This document shows, piece after piece, positions 6,576-15,910 of a stretch of 64,000 nucleotides of DNA (position 1 is its first letter; each line of letters begins with the position of its first letter). Source of the DNA: Acidobacteria bacterium UBA2990. GTDB taxonomy: Bacteria > Acidobacteriota > Vicinamibacteria > Vicinamibacterales > UBA8438. The stretch lies in NCBI GenBank assembly GCA_002347025.1, contig DEAE01000031.1, forward strand, positions 49,560-113,559, written 5' to 3'. The position numbers and the translations under genes are program-made. Below the pieces are notes generated by a model. That model was not told the DNA's origin and did not search any database. It saw only the letters and a list, made by a program, of their open reading frames with translations.

Positions 6576-9500
6576 ATGGACCAGAATCAGAGACTTTTAC
6601 TCCTCGGGCGGGTCGGGCTGTTTTCGATGCTCGACGACCGCATGAAACGCAGCGTTGCGAAGCGGCTCGACGAACTCGCGGTTCCATTTGGCGAGACCGT
6701 CTTTCAGGCCGGGGACCCGAGCGATGCCCTTTACATCGTGGTGGCGGGCAAGGCCCGCGTGGTTGGTCTCACGGCCACCGGCAAAGAAACGTCGCTGGCG
6801 GTGCTACGCGACGGCGATATTTTTGGCGAGGGCGGCCTGCTCACCGACTCTGCGCGGACCGCCACCATTCGGGCAGCCGATGACCTCCATCTGCTTCGCT
6901 TCAACCGCACCGATTTCCGTCGGCTCCTTACCGAGTACCCGGTGATCGGCAGTGCGATCGACCGCTACACCAGTGATCATAGCGTCCAAAACTTCCTGCA
7001 CCAGTACACTGCGCTCGAATCCCTTCCGCCGCACGTCCTCCGTAACCTACTCACGGAGCTGGAAGAGCTGCACGTCAATGCGGGCCGGCGTGTGGTGCAG
7101 GAAGGCGACGTGGGTGAACGTCTCTACATCGTCCGCCGGGGGGCGCTCGACGCCCTTAAGCACGACGGGGAGGCGGAGCAGCTGGTCGGGCAGATCGGCG
7201 AGGGAGAGTTCTTCGGCGAGCTCGCGCTCTTCAGCGGCACGCCACGGGCGGTATCGGTCGTGGCCAGGACTGACTGCGACCTGTATGCAATCTCGAAGCC
7301 TGGCTTCGACCGCGCCCTGGCGTCCTCCCCGGCGTTCCGGGCGCGGTTGGAGCAGAGGGCCGCAATGTATCGCGCGGCTGGCGACGCAGAAGTCCAGGTA
7401 GAGACGACATACGAAACACCGGATGGAGAGAAGGAGGAGGAACCAGCAATACGGGGACCCCGCTGGCGCCGCTGGCTTCGCCGCTACCCGTTTATCCGAC
7501 AGCGGGACGAGACCGACTGCGGTGCGGCGTCACTCGGAATGGTGACGGCGTACTACGGCGCGCCAGTCGGTGTAGCGCGTCTCCGCGACCTCGCCAACGT
7601 CGACGCCGACGGCGCCTCGATGTGGTCGGTAGCCCAGGCAGCCGAGACGCTGGGTTTTCATGCACGCGGCCTCCAGCTCTCGTTCGACGCGCTCCGGGAC
7701 TTGACGCTCCCTGCCATCGTGCACTGGGAGGGTTACCACTACATCGTGCTTTACGAGGTGCAACGTAAGACCGTGGTTGTCGGGGACCCCGGCCTGTCGC
7801 TCAAACGCATATCGGTCGAGGAGTTTCGCCGGGGCTGGACCGGCCGCGCACTAGAACTGATCCCGACCGCCAAGCTCGGAAAAACCGAAAGGATCTCTAG
7901 CCCCTACCGGCGATTTTGGCCGATAGTCAGACCGCACCTGCCGATGCTGGGCGAACTACTCGGGGCGTCACTCGTACTGAGTGTCCTGGGCCTAGGAATC
8001 CCACTGTTCACGCAAATGGTCATCGACCGTGTGCTCGTAAACCGAACTGTCGAACTGCTGAATATGATGCTGGTCGGCATTTTGGTGGTCGCACTCTTTC
8101 AGGCCGTCATCAGCGTCGTCCGGCGGCTCTTGGTCGTCCATGTTTCGACGCGCGCCAACGCCCGGCTCGTCTCGGACTTCCTGCGGCACGTGATGAATCT
8201 TCCGATGCGTTTCTTCGATCTCCGGCGGACGGGCGACATCATCTCGCGCGTCTCTGAGAACGACACCATTCAGGAGGCAATGGTGAGCACGATCCCGGGC
8301 ATCATCATCGACACGGTGCTCGCACTCGGCTACGTCGCCTTGATGGCTTACTACAACGTCAAGCTGACGGTGGTCGTTTTGCTCGTCATGCCGTTCTATG
8401 TCGGCTTGATGGTCGCCTTCACCCCTGCGATCCGTCGGAACCGAGCCGAACATTTTGCCCGCTACGCTGACGCGTGGAGCTACCTAATCGAATCAGTCAA
8501 CGGCGTGGCTACGGTCAAGGCAATGGCCGTCGAACAGCGGGTCCGCTCTCGCCTCGACACCCTGTTCGTCGATTCGTTCATCGTCGCTAAGAAGGGCGCC
8601 CATATCGAAACGGCCTACTCGGGGCTGGCCGCGTTCGTGCAGACCGTGGCAGCGGCCCTGTTCCTCTGGTATGGCGCGCTGCAGGTAATGGAGAATGCGA
8701 TGACCGTTGGCCAGCTCCTCGCTTTCGTGGCGCTAGCTGCAAACATTACGACCCCACTACTCCGGATGGTGGAGGCATGGGACACGCTGCAAGACCTCCG
8801 GAATGCCTTCGACCGACTGAATGACGTTTTCGACGCGCGCCCCGAGGAACCTGAGAATCGGGAGCTGCTTAACCTCACACATCTGGAAGGTCGCATTACC
8901 TTTGACGACGTCTCGTTTCGCTACACGCGCAGCCAGGACAGGCCGACTCTGGCGGGGGTATCGTTCGCGATCGAGCCGGGACAGCGAATCGCGCTCGTCG
9001 GCCGATCTGGCTCCGGCAAAACGACGGTGAGCAAGCTCATTCTAGGGCTCTATCTGCCGACGACGGGGCGTGTCCAAGTCGATGGCCACGACATCCGCAT
9101 TCTAGCGAGGCGTACTCTGCGTCGCCGGATCGGTGTCGTCCCACAGGAAATCTTCTTGTTCTCGGGTACCATCCGGGAGAACATCGCGCTGGCAGATCCG
9201 GATTCACCGTTCGACCAAGTGATTCGCGCCGCCAAGGCTGCTGGTGCCCATGAGTTCATCACCGGAATGGGAATGGGCTACGAGACCAAGATCGGGGAAC
9301 GCGGCATGACAATGTCTGGCGGACAGCGCCAGCGAATCGCCCTGGCGCGGGCACTTCTCCACGAGCCCGACATCCTGTTGCTCGACGAGGCGACCGCATC
9401 CCTCGACACGGAATCGGAGCGGGCCATCCAGCGAAGCCTCGACGAGGCGTCGCACAACCGTACTACCATAGTTATTGCCCACCGCCTGTCCACTGTACGA

Positions 9501-9620
9501 GACGCGGACCGGATCCTCGTGCTCGATGCCGGTGCCGTCGTCGAACACGGCACCCACGACGAGCTGCTGGCCCGTTCAGGGTTGTACGCGGCGCTCGTTG
9601 GGCAGCAGGTCACGCAGTAG
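6576..9620 (+). CDS. Peptidase-containing ABC exporter with two N-terminal cyclic-nucleotide-binding domains
   Basis: 1014 residues in four parts. Two cNMP-binding domains come first (about 10-130 and 150-275), each with a phosphate-binding cassette (D-I-F-G-E-G-G with S-A-R-T-A; F-F-G-E-L-A with P-R-A-V-S). A C39 peptidase follows (about 300-435) with Q-R-D-E-T-D-C-G-A around catalytic C315, H388 (in EGYHYIVLYE) and D404 (GDPG). Then come six membrane segments (about 450-730) and an ATPase with Walker A GRSGSGKTT (809-817), signature SGGQRQ (914 on), Walker B LLLDEAT and H-loop AHR. This is a PCAT: it cuts double-glycine leaders and pumps the core across the inner membrane. All catalytic residues are present. 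The cNMP domains imply gating by a second messenger. It stops 17 bp before the HlyD-type gene, so they form an operon. Confidence 0.93.
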   Translation: MDQNQRLLLLGRVGLFSMLDDRMKRSVAKRLDELAVPFGETVFQAGDPSDALYIVVAGKARVVGLTATGKETSLAVLRDGDIFGEGGLLTDSARTATIRAADDLHLLRFNRTDFRRLLTEYPVIGSAIDRYTSDHSVQNFLHQYTALESLPPHVLRNLLTELEELHVNAGRRVVQEGDVGERLYIVRRGALDALKHDGEAEQLVGQIGEGEFFGELALFSGTPRAVSVVARTDCDLYAISKPGFDRALASSPAFRARLEQRAAMYRAAGDAEVQVETTYETPDGEKEEEPAIRGPRWRRWLRRYPFIRQRDETDCGAASLGMVTAYYGAPVGVARLRDLANVDADGASMWSVAQAAETLGFHARGLQLSFDALRDLTLPAIVHWEGYHYIVLYEVQRKTVVVGDPGLSLKRISVEEFRRGWTGRALELIPTAKLGKTERISSPYRRFWPIVRPHLPMLGELLGASLVLSVLGLGIPLFTQMVIDRVLVNRTVELLNMMLVGILVVALFQAVISVVRRLLVVHVSTRANARLVSDFLRHVMNLPMRFFDLRRTGDIISRVSENDTIQEAMVSTIPGIIIDTVLALGYVALMAYYNVKLTVVVLLVMPFYVGLMVAFTPAIRRNRAEHFARYADAWSYLIESVNGVATVKAMAVEQRVRSRLDTLFVDSFIVAKKGAHIETAYSGLAAFVQTVAAALFLWYGALQVMENAMTVGQLLAFVALAANITTPLLRMVEAWDTLQDLRNAFDRLNDVFDARPEEPENRELLNLTHLEGRITFDDVSFRYTRSQDRPTLAGVSFAIEPGQRIALVGRSGSGKTTVSKLILGLYLPTTGRVQVDGHDIRILARRTLRRRIGVVPQEIFLFSGTIRENIALADPDSPFDQVIRAAKAAGAHEFITGMGMGYETKIGERGMTMSGGQRQRIALARALLHEPDILLLDEATASLDTESERAIQRSLDEASHNRTTIVIAHRLSTVRDADRILVLDAGAVVEHGTHDELLARSGLYAALVGQQVTQ

Positions 9621-9637
9621 CGCCAGGGTTGGAAGCC

Positions 9638-10858
9638 ATGGACGCAACCGAGACACCCACGAACTACGGCAGCCAGCTCGAGGACAAGCTTCTTCCGGGC
9701 CCCAGCGTCCTTCTGGCGCGGAGCTTCTTGTATGTGGTGGTGTTGCTCGCTGCGTCAGCGGGCGCTTGGGCCACCATCACTGAACTCGACGTCGTCGTCA
9801 ACGCACGCGGACGTGTGACGGTTGAGGGTGAGCCCATCCGGGTGACCCCCCCGGAGCCTGGGCTGCTCGTCGAGCTACCGGTCCAGATCGGCGACCGAGT
9901 TGTGGCCGGCGACCTGCTCCTTCGTCTCGATTCCTTTAAGTACAGGTCGGAAGTCGACCAGATCAACGGTGAAATCCTGACGCTTCGGGCGGAGGCTCGG
10001 CGTCACCGGGGGGCAGCGGAACAGATTCGCGCCACTGCCTCGTTCGTCCAGCGCGAAGGCGAAGAGATTCGCGCCACTGCCTCGTTCGTCCAGCGCGAAC
10101 TCGACGCACGGAGCGCCATGCTCGTAATCATCGAGGAGCAGCTCGCTCGGGTCGAAGAGCTGATCGGCCTCGAGCTGGCACCGGTATCTGATGCGGACGA
10201 GAAGAAACTCGAGCTCGCCGAGGGGAGGGCGGGTATCGCCGCCCTCGAGACGCAGCTCCAGATCATCGAGGAGCAGCTCGCTGGGGTCGAAACGCAGTTC
10301 CAGCAGCGTGCCGATGAGGCGACCGAAAGGGAGCGACAGGCTATCGAGGCCGACGCCAGGGCCGAGGCGCTTGTTGCCCGGCTTTCGCAGCTCGGCGGCT
10401 TTGCCGAGCGGCTCACCGTTGCGGCACCAGTTTCGGGTACCGTAACCGACTTGGCGGTCCTGCACCCGGGGAGTGTGCTCGACACTGACCAGCCGGCGGT
10501 GGTGATCACGCCGCGTGACCAGCCGCTCCGTGTCTCCATCCAGATCCCGAACGCGTCAATGCAGCGCCTTCGGGTCGGTCTGCCGGTCCGGATGCGATTC
10601 GACGCCTACCCGTATCAGGATTTCGGGGACCTCGGCGGGAAGCTGCTCGAAATCGAACCGGACGCCGACATTAACGGCGAGTTCCGGGCGTGGGTCTCGC
10701 TAGCAGGCACGACGTTGGAGGGACCGCGCGGTACGGCCAACGTCGGTTCCGGCCTACAGCTGGACGCTGAGATCATCGTCGACCGGCGAACCGTAATCGA
10801 CTTCCTCCTGAAACCACTCCGACGGCTCGGCGACCCGATCCGCGTGTCCGGGGGATAA
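9638..10858 (+). CDS. HlyD-family membrane fusion protein (periplasmic adaptor of the exporter)
   Basis: 406 residues from ATG 9638; an in-frame TTG at 9629 would add three. One N-terminal membrane segment (about 25-45) is followed by a lipoyl/biotinyl-type half (VTPPEPGLLVELPVQIGDRV), a long Glu/Arg/Ala-rich alpha-hairpin coiled coil (about 100-255), the returning half (VAAPVSGTVTDLAVLHPGSV) and a beta-barrel domain. It links a type-1 ABC exporter to an outer-membrane TolC-like channel; no TolC gene lies in this window. The coiled coil contains recent internal duplications (see repeats). Directly after the exporter gene, it completes the export apparatus. Confidence 0.92.
   Translation: MDATETPTNYGSQLEDKLLPGPSVLLARSFLYVVVLLAASAGAWATITELDVVVNARGRVTVEGEPIRVTPPEPGLLVELPVQIGDRVVAGDLLLRLDSFKYRSEVDQINGEILTLRAEARRHRGAAEQIRATASFVQREGEEIRATASFVQRELDARSAMLVIIEEQLARVEELIGLELAPVSDADEKKLELAEGRAGIAALETQLQIIEEQLAGVETQFQQRADEATERERQAIEADARAEALVARLSQLGGFAERLTVAAPVSGTVTDLAVLHPGSVLDTDQPAVVITPRDQPLRVSIQIPNASMQRLRVGLPVRMRFDAYPYQDFGDLGGKLLEIEPDADINGEFRAWVSLAGTTLEGPRGTANVGSGLQLDAEIIVDRRTVIDFLLKPLRRLGDPIRVSGG
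10024..10107 (+). repeat. 42-bp tandem duplication inside the HlyD coiled coil
   Basis: Two adjacent copies of a 42-bp unit (10024-10065, 10066-10107) are identical over their first 34 bases and encode the 14-residue unit that starts IRATASFVQRE twice in a row. Fourteen residues are two heptads, so the duplication keeps the coiled-coil register. A further near-identical 30-bp segment (encoding IIEEQLA-x-VE) occurs at about 10129-10158 and again at about 10264-10293. Confidence 0.9.
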
Positions 10859-10909
10859 CCACCGCACCGACTCAAAGCAATGCTATGAGAGCTTACGAAT
10901 CACCCGCTG

Positions 10910-11644
10910 CTACTCGAGGAAGCGGATCGGTTCCAGCGCAAGCATTCGGCGAAGCTCGACTTCACAGATCTCGGCGCGGATCTGTGCACGCAACTCCTCG
11001 TCCAGTTCCGGTTCGGTCCGGGCGATAACCCGGTAGAGCGCATGCCATCCTTCGTCGGTCTCGACCGGGCCGACCAGTGCGCCGGGGTCCACCGAGAACA
11101 GTTCGGCCGCGATCTCCTCCGGTGCGCCGCGACGCTGCAGCTCACCTGTGGTCATTCCCCCACAGCGAGTCGCGGCTTCTAGCCAGGATATCTCCCCTTC
11201 GCGCACCTGGATCATGAGTTCGGCCGCCAAGCCCGCAGATTCGACCTCGACCATTTCGATCTGCACCACGGCGTAGTCGTGTCTTGAGGTCCCATACTGG
11301 TGCGCAACCGTTTCTTCGGTTGCCCACAGGCTCCCGAGCTGGTCGGCCAGTAGCTGGCACCTGACGTGTGCCCGGATATCGTCCTCGGAGAGCTGTCGGC
11401 GGGCGCACCAGTCGGCGATTTGATCGTCTTCGAAGAGATCGCGCTCGGCGTAAAACTCGTCCAGTCCCGCTCTAACTTCGTCGTCGGTAACCTTGAGACC
11501 TCCAGCTTCGGCCCGCGCCGACGCCAGCCGGCGGAGTAGCAGCTGCTCGAACAACAAGAGCTCTGGGTCGAGCTTGCATTCCAAAAGGAGATCGCCGTCG
11601 GAGACAGAGACGCCACCCCCAACAACGAGTCGTTTCGTCACCAC
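10910..11644 (-). CDS. PpiC/SurA-like putative peptide-maturation protein
   Basis: 244 residues without a signal peptide. A helical SurA-N-like part (about 30-125: acidic helices, ADWCARRQLSEDDIRAHV) is followed by a parvulin-like part (about 130-215: YAVVQIEMVE, then GEISWLEAATRCGG, then GPVETDEGWHALYRVI), matching the beta-alpha-beta layout of PpiC rotamases. Proteins of this kind recur beside cNMP-C39 exporters and have been described as PpiC-related putative peptide maturation proteins. It is convergent with the exporter operon, 51 bp after the HlyD gene stop. Lack of a signal peptide suggests it acts in the cytoplasm, perhaps keeping the precursor unfolded or presenting it for modification. 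Isomerase activity is not assured. Confidence 0.7.
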   Translation of the reverse strand: MVTKRLVVGGGVSVSDGDLLLECKLDPELLLFEQLLLRRLASARAEAGGLKVTDDEVRAGLDEFYAERDLFEDDQIADWCARRQLSEDDIRAHVRCQLLADQLGSLWATEETVAHQYGTSRHDYAVVQIEMVEVESAGLAAELMIQVREGEISWLEAATRCGGMTTGELQRRGAPEEIAAELFSVDPGALVGPVETDEGWHALYRVIARTEPELDEELRAQIRAEICEVELRRMLALEPIRFLE

Positions 11645-11964
11645 GCCTCCAGGGGGCCGCTAGCAGCCATTTCCGATTGTCGCTTTCTCCGTGTCGACGC
11701 ACAGGGTATAAAGAGTTCGCAAAACCACTCCTCCTTCTCGATGTCTTCCGCTGGATTGTTCCTGCTTTTCCCCCTCAAGGGCAGCGAGCGCGAGAAACCG
11801 ACGTTGCCAACCCAGTCGTTGAGCCATGCTTGAGTTGGTTGGAGTGTCTCGCGGTCAAGTCTCGCTTCGATGGACTGGCTTTAATGGTACTAGCAATCTG
11901 CCACAATTGCGGATCGTAGCCGTGGATAGAACTGACACAAGAGGTGCAATCGTGGGGCTTCTGT
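11645..11964. other. Intergenic, no gene seen
   Basis: 320 bases upstream of the PpiC-like gene (leftward) and downstream of the protease gene. A TATACC-like -10 element occurs on the minus strand near 11706-11711 without a good -35. No convincing coding frame or repeat was found. Confidence 0.4.
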
Positions 11965-13524
11965 CTAGCGCGGGTGCGCGGCGTCCCACTCGCGGGCGAG
12001 GCGTTGCGCTTCGCCGAGTTGGTCAGAGGTCAGCATGTCTGCAATTTTGTCGCGAGCATTGACCGATTCCTCTCGGACCGTTCCGTCACTTCGTGAGGCC
12101 GCGAGGTTAAACCACATATGTGCCAAGACAGGGTCCTGCGGGACGCCTTGCCCAAGGGCGTACATGACTCCCAGGTACAACTGCGCGCCGGCGTCTCTCT
12201 GTTCAGCCGCCAGTCGATACCAGCGGACTGCTTCGGCATCGTTCTCCGGAACGCCTTCGCCGGTGTCGTACATGACCCCGAGGTTGAACTGCGCCGCAGC
12301 AACCCCTGCTTCAGCATCCGCCAGCAGAGAATCGATCTCCGGCGTTTCCGCCTCCGCGTCATACTCGGAGATGCTCAGCGTGCCGGAGATATACTCGCCA
12401 GGCTGGTACGACCCCACCCAAATGTCGTACTGCCCCTCTGGCGGATCCGAGAGAAGGACCTCCGGATCAAGACCAGCCCAGTCGTCGTTACAAAACCACG
12501 ATCCGTCGGGCAGATTCACCAGTAGGGACGCATCTTCGGCGCCGGCCCCATTGAAGAAGATCCGAAGCTGAGCGCTGGTTCCGCTCCATGACAACCGAAC
12601 GTCCGGCTCTTCTGCCGCGTGCCCGACGCACTCACCTCCCAAGTAGGAAGCGTCGACTTGCCCCCCACTCACAACCTCGATGGTGTGAGGATCCGGTGTG
12701 AAGCCTGCCGTGAGTTCCGCCGATCCGTACGTCGGCGGATTATTGAAGTCTAGCGTGCCACCCTCGATCACGGGCACCGAGGTCGCCCCACCAATCCGCG
12801 AGACATCCGTTTCCAGCCCAGATTCGAGTGCCGCGCGCACAGCGTTCACCGGGAGAATCCCGCCGAGACGACCGCCCGTGGACGATTCGGTTCGAACCGC
12901 CGTCGGGATACCGACCATCTCGCCCCGCGAGTTGACGGCCAACCCGCCGCTGTTTCCAGGTGCGATCTGTGCATCCGTCTGGTACCAAACCGGGAGCCGC
13001 GCGTCATTTAAGGTGCCATTGCGGATCGTCGTGACGGTGCCCTCGGTAAAGGCGAGATAACCATCGCCAATTGTGGGATAGCCGAATACGAAAACCCCAT
13101 CCCCTCGGCGCGAGTCGCCGGATTGGGAAGAAAGAGCCGGCATGTCGATCTGACCGGCAGAGATCTGAGCTCCCCGATCATCCCGATCGATTTGGAGCAC
13201 AGCAAAATCCACGTCCATCGCATAACCAAACAATCGAGCACGATACCTTGACACGGGGAGCTCATTCGGATTCTCCAGGACTTCGATGCTAAAGTCCTCC
13301 GCCCCGTCGACAACATGGCGGTTCGTGTAGATGCGCCCACCAGCGTCCACCACGGTACCGGACCCGCTGACCACTTCCTCGCCACCCTCGAGCCCCACGA
13401 CTCGGACCACAGTGCGCGAGATCTGGTCGATCTGATCGGGCGACAGACCACTTTGAGCCGAAGCCTGCTCGGCACCTAGCCACAATGCGGCGGCGGGCAA
13501 GATGGCGACAACGAGCGACTTCAT
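11965..13524 (-). CDS. Exported trypsin-like (S1C/DegP-type) serine protease with C-terminal Sel1 repeats
   Basis: 519 residues from ATG 13524, chosen because a signal peptide follows at once (MKSLVVAILPAAALWLG ... ASAQ). The triad is clear: H70 (YTNRHVV), D106 (MDVDFAVLQID) and S192 (IAPGNSGG), which is the HtrA/DegP-like arrangement; no PDZ domain is evident. A middle beta-rich segment (about 230-385, including WFCNDDWAGLDPEV) resembles a pre-peptidase-type beta-sandwich. The C-terminus carries two Sel1/TPR-like repeats (about 400-475: AQFNLGVMYDTGEGVP, AQLYLGVMYALGQGVP). It is probably periplasmic quality control or signalling. A second copy of its last about 22 codons lies at 17949-18016. 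Confidence 0.88.
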   Translation of the reverse strand: MKSLVVAILPAAALWLGAEQASAQSGLSPDQIDQISRTVVRVVGLEGGEEVVSGSGTVVDAGGRIYTNRHVVDGAEDFSIEVLENPNELPVSRYRARLFGYAMDVDFAVLQIDRDDRGAQISAGQIDMPALSSQSGDSRRGDGVFVFGYPTIGDGYLAFTEGTVTTIRNGTLNDARLPVWYQTDAQIAPGNSGGLAVNSRGEMVGIPTAVRTESSTGGRLGGILPVNAVRAALESGLETDVSRIGGATSVPVIEGGTLDFNNPPTYGSAELTAGFTPDPHTIEVVSGGQVDASYLGGECVGHAAEEPDVRLSWSGTSAQLRIFFNGAGAEDASLLVNLPDGSWFCNDDWAGLDPEVLLSDPPEGQYDIWVGSYQPGEYISGTLSISEYDAEAETPEIDSLLADAEAGVAAAQFNLGVMYDTGEGVPENDAEAVRWYRLAAEQRDAGAQLYLGVMYALGQGVPQDPVLAHMWFNLAASRSDGTVREESVNARDKIADMLTSDQLGEAQRLAREWDAAHPR

Positions 13525-13971
13525 ACGACCAACTGTGTCTGTCGACAAATCCACCTGAAAAACCACATTACACTCCCCTGTTGTTTGCAGTCTGGCGCTG
13601 GCCCACGGACCACCGTCAGTCGATCAATAGCCTAGATATTATCCGAGCAACACGGTTGCAGTACTACGTGGGACCTAGAAAGACCACATTAGACCCCGTT
13701 TTCAGGGCCTCTCCGACGCCAATAAGCCTGATCGTTCAAGGTCTTGCACCTGCCGAAACCACTCAGTAAGCTGGTTCCAACTTGGAGTGCTGTGGGACGC
13801 CATTCCGAGCTTACCCGCCATCATCCACTTAAGCGCAACCTGCCGCTCGCTTAGTCGACGATCCTCGACTCTGGCCTGGGCGCACCCGGATATGAATTTT
13901 TGAGTTTCCTATAGTTCAAGCTCACGCGAGTTCATTGCCCGCGCTCGGAAAGTCCTCCTAGCGGCTGGCCG
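13525..13971. other. Intergenic, no gene seen
   Basis: About 450 bases upstream of the protease gene, which reads leftward from here, and downstream of the phosphoesterase. Small open frames exist but none shows protein-like composition. The region near 13890-13920 is comparatively AT-rich. No promoter of the shared TTGAAC type was seen. Confidence 0.3.
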
Positions 13972-15690
13972 CTACCCGATCACTTCGAAGCTGAATCGAC
14001 CCTGTCGGCGCTGACCGAACTCGTCCACGCTGGTGACCTCAACGCGGTAGAGGCCGGGCGCCAAAGGGACCGGCAGGGGGTATTCCCAGATGTGTGACGA
14101 GCGGTGCGGTCGCCCATAGGCGTCGTCCGTCTCCGCGTATTGGGCGTGCAGCCGGTCGACATGTGGGTCGGTGCGCACCGCGTAGGTCATCGCTTCTCGG
14201 GCCGCCCCGTTCAGCGAGAGCCATACGGAGTCGCGTGGGCCGCCGTCGAACAGATTGACGACAACAGTAGTGCCGGGCTCCGGTGTGCCACGGTTGACGC
14301 TACCTTCCTGGGGGGCCGACAGTAGCGGATTCAGACTGATTCGCATCCGTTGACCGCCATCGGGGCCGTACGGAAACGGGATAAACTCGGGCGTCAGCTC
14401 GACATCGTCGAACCGCAACACATAGAACCCGTTCGGGTTGCCGTCCTCCATCATGGCGTCGCGCACGCCCCGCAGGTCGGTCGGGCCCATCGTCCAGCCG
14501 TTACCCCGAACCTCGGCCAGAGTGTGGGCAATCCATGGCTGGCCGTGCCAGCCGTGGGTATGGTTCACCTCCACCTTCCAGCTGTTGCTGGTGTCGTGCC
14601 CGGCCAGACCGTAGATGTGTTCGAACGGCGCCAGTAATTCCAGCAGCGGCGCCAGATTCTCGGTACCCGGTCCCGTGGCCACCGGCGACCGTCCGTCCGA
14701 CGCCTCCGCGACTAGCGGGATGTGGGTGGCGAGGACGATGAGTCGGTCCCGCGGGACCAGCGCCAGATCGCGTTCAAGCCAGTAGAGCTGGTCGTGGGAA
14801 ATGTAGCCGCGATACGTCCCGTTCTGCCCGTCTGTAGCGACACCGGCGTACTCCACGTTGTTCAGCGCCACGAAATGCACATTCCCGTGATCGAACGAGT
14901 AGTAGGTCGGCCCGAAATGCCGCTTGTAGGTCTCGTTGGCGAGCCGCTCGTCAGGCGACGCGTAATTCAGGTCGTGGTTGCCAGGCAGATACCACTGCGG
15001 TACGTCCAGTAGGCCCATCATCCGCTTGTGGCGGTCGTAAATGGCCAGGTTGTCGTTGGCCACGTCGCCCATCGTCAGCCCAAACTGCACGCCGTAGGGG
15101 TTGCCCATGAGCGTGTTGATCAGATCCTCCCTCAGCATGTCCTGGCTGACATCGAAGCGGGCCTGCGGGTCGGCAAAGCCATGCGCGAGGAACCGGTCCG
15201 ACGCCGCTTCCAGCGGATACAGGGGGAAGTCGACGGCCGCTGGCAGCGGCCCGGTAACCTCGACCACGGGGAACCGCCACCCCACCGGCGCCCCATCGAC
15301 CGTGGTCGGCGTGCCGCCGGGATAGTGCCGATAGAAGAACTGCGCGACGTTGTGCTCGTCCACCGCAACGGCGTAACGTGACGGCTTGGTGATGAACAGG
15401 ATTTGACCCGGGGCGACCGCGACCGCGTAGGCGCCGCTGTCGTCAGTGACCGTGACCGCACAGCCGTTGCTGACCGCCACCCCGGACACGCCCGGTTCGC
15501 CGGCGTCCCGCACGCCATTGCCATTCGTGTCTTCGAACACGTGGCCGCGCGCTGTTTCGGAGGCGGCCGTCGCGCCGCAAGCCTCGACCGCCGAGGGTAC
15601 CCGAACCAGCGCCGACACGGTCAGCAGCCCCAGGCCAACCAAGGCCACGCCACGCAGTGTGTCGCGCATACTCCTGCTCGCCTTGTTCAT
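13972..15690 (-). CDS. Exported calcineurin-like metallophosphoesterase with SdrD-type N-terminal domain
   Basis: 572 residues. An N-terminal hydrophobic signal (about 10-35) is followed by a small beta domain with a calcium-loop-like stretch D-T-N-G-N-G-V-R-D-A-G-E (about 54-65), as in SdrD B-like repeats. The catalytic domain has the metallophosphoesterase signatures in order: a G-D-V-A-N-D box, P-G-N-H-D, A-T-H-I-P-L and G-L-A-G-H-D. The first D-x-H metal motif of the family is replaced or displaced (reading around LAHGFADPQ). A C-terminal beta domain (about 480-572) ends the protein. It probably hydrolyses an extracellular phosphoester; substrate unknown. The start could also be Met8. Confidence 0.85.
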   Translation of the reverse strand: MNKASRSMRDTLRGVALVGLGLLTVSALVRVPSAVEACGATAASETARGHVFEDTNGNGVRDAGEPGVSGVAVSNGCAVTVTDDSGAYAVAVAPGQILFITKPSRYAVAVDEHNVAQFFYRHYPGGTPTTVDGAPVGWRFPVVEVTGPLPAAVDFPLYPLEAASDRFLAHGFADPQARFDVSQDMLREDLINTLMGNPYGVQFGLTMGDVANDNLAIYDRHKRMMGLLDVPQWYLPGNHDLNYASPDERLANETYKRHFGPTYYSFDHGNVHFVALNNVEYAGVATDGQNGTYRGYISHDQLYWLERDLALVPRDRLIVLATHIPLVAEASDGRSPVATGPGTENLAPLLELLAPFEHIYGLAGHDTSNSWKVEVNHTHGWHGQPWIAHTLAEVRGNGWTMGPTDLRGVRDAMMEDGNPNGFYVLRFDDVELTPEFIPFPYGPDGGQRMRISLNPLLSAPQEGSVNRGTPEPGTTVVVNLFDGGPRDSVWLSLNGAAREAMTYAVRTDPHVDRLHAQYAETDDAYGRPHRSSHIWEYPLPVPLAPGLYRVEVTSVDEFGQRRQGRFSFEVIG

Positions 15691-15910
15691 AGATCACCTC
15701 TCCGGCCAGCGCCAAGCCACCACGGGTGCTCGAGAGAGCGACTAGGGGGGTACTCATCAGTCTGGCCGACAGGCTTGTGGCTGCAGCCTCGCGCCATTCA
15801 CTTCCCCCTCCAACTGTTAATCGCCGATACGATGTCGGACCCTAATCCGGCCGCTCGCTGGGAGGGGGCTCAACAACCACCATAGCCCATCTCACGATCT
15901 ATCAAACACC

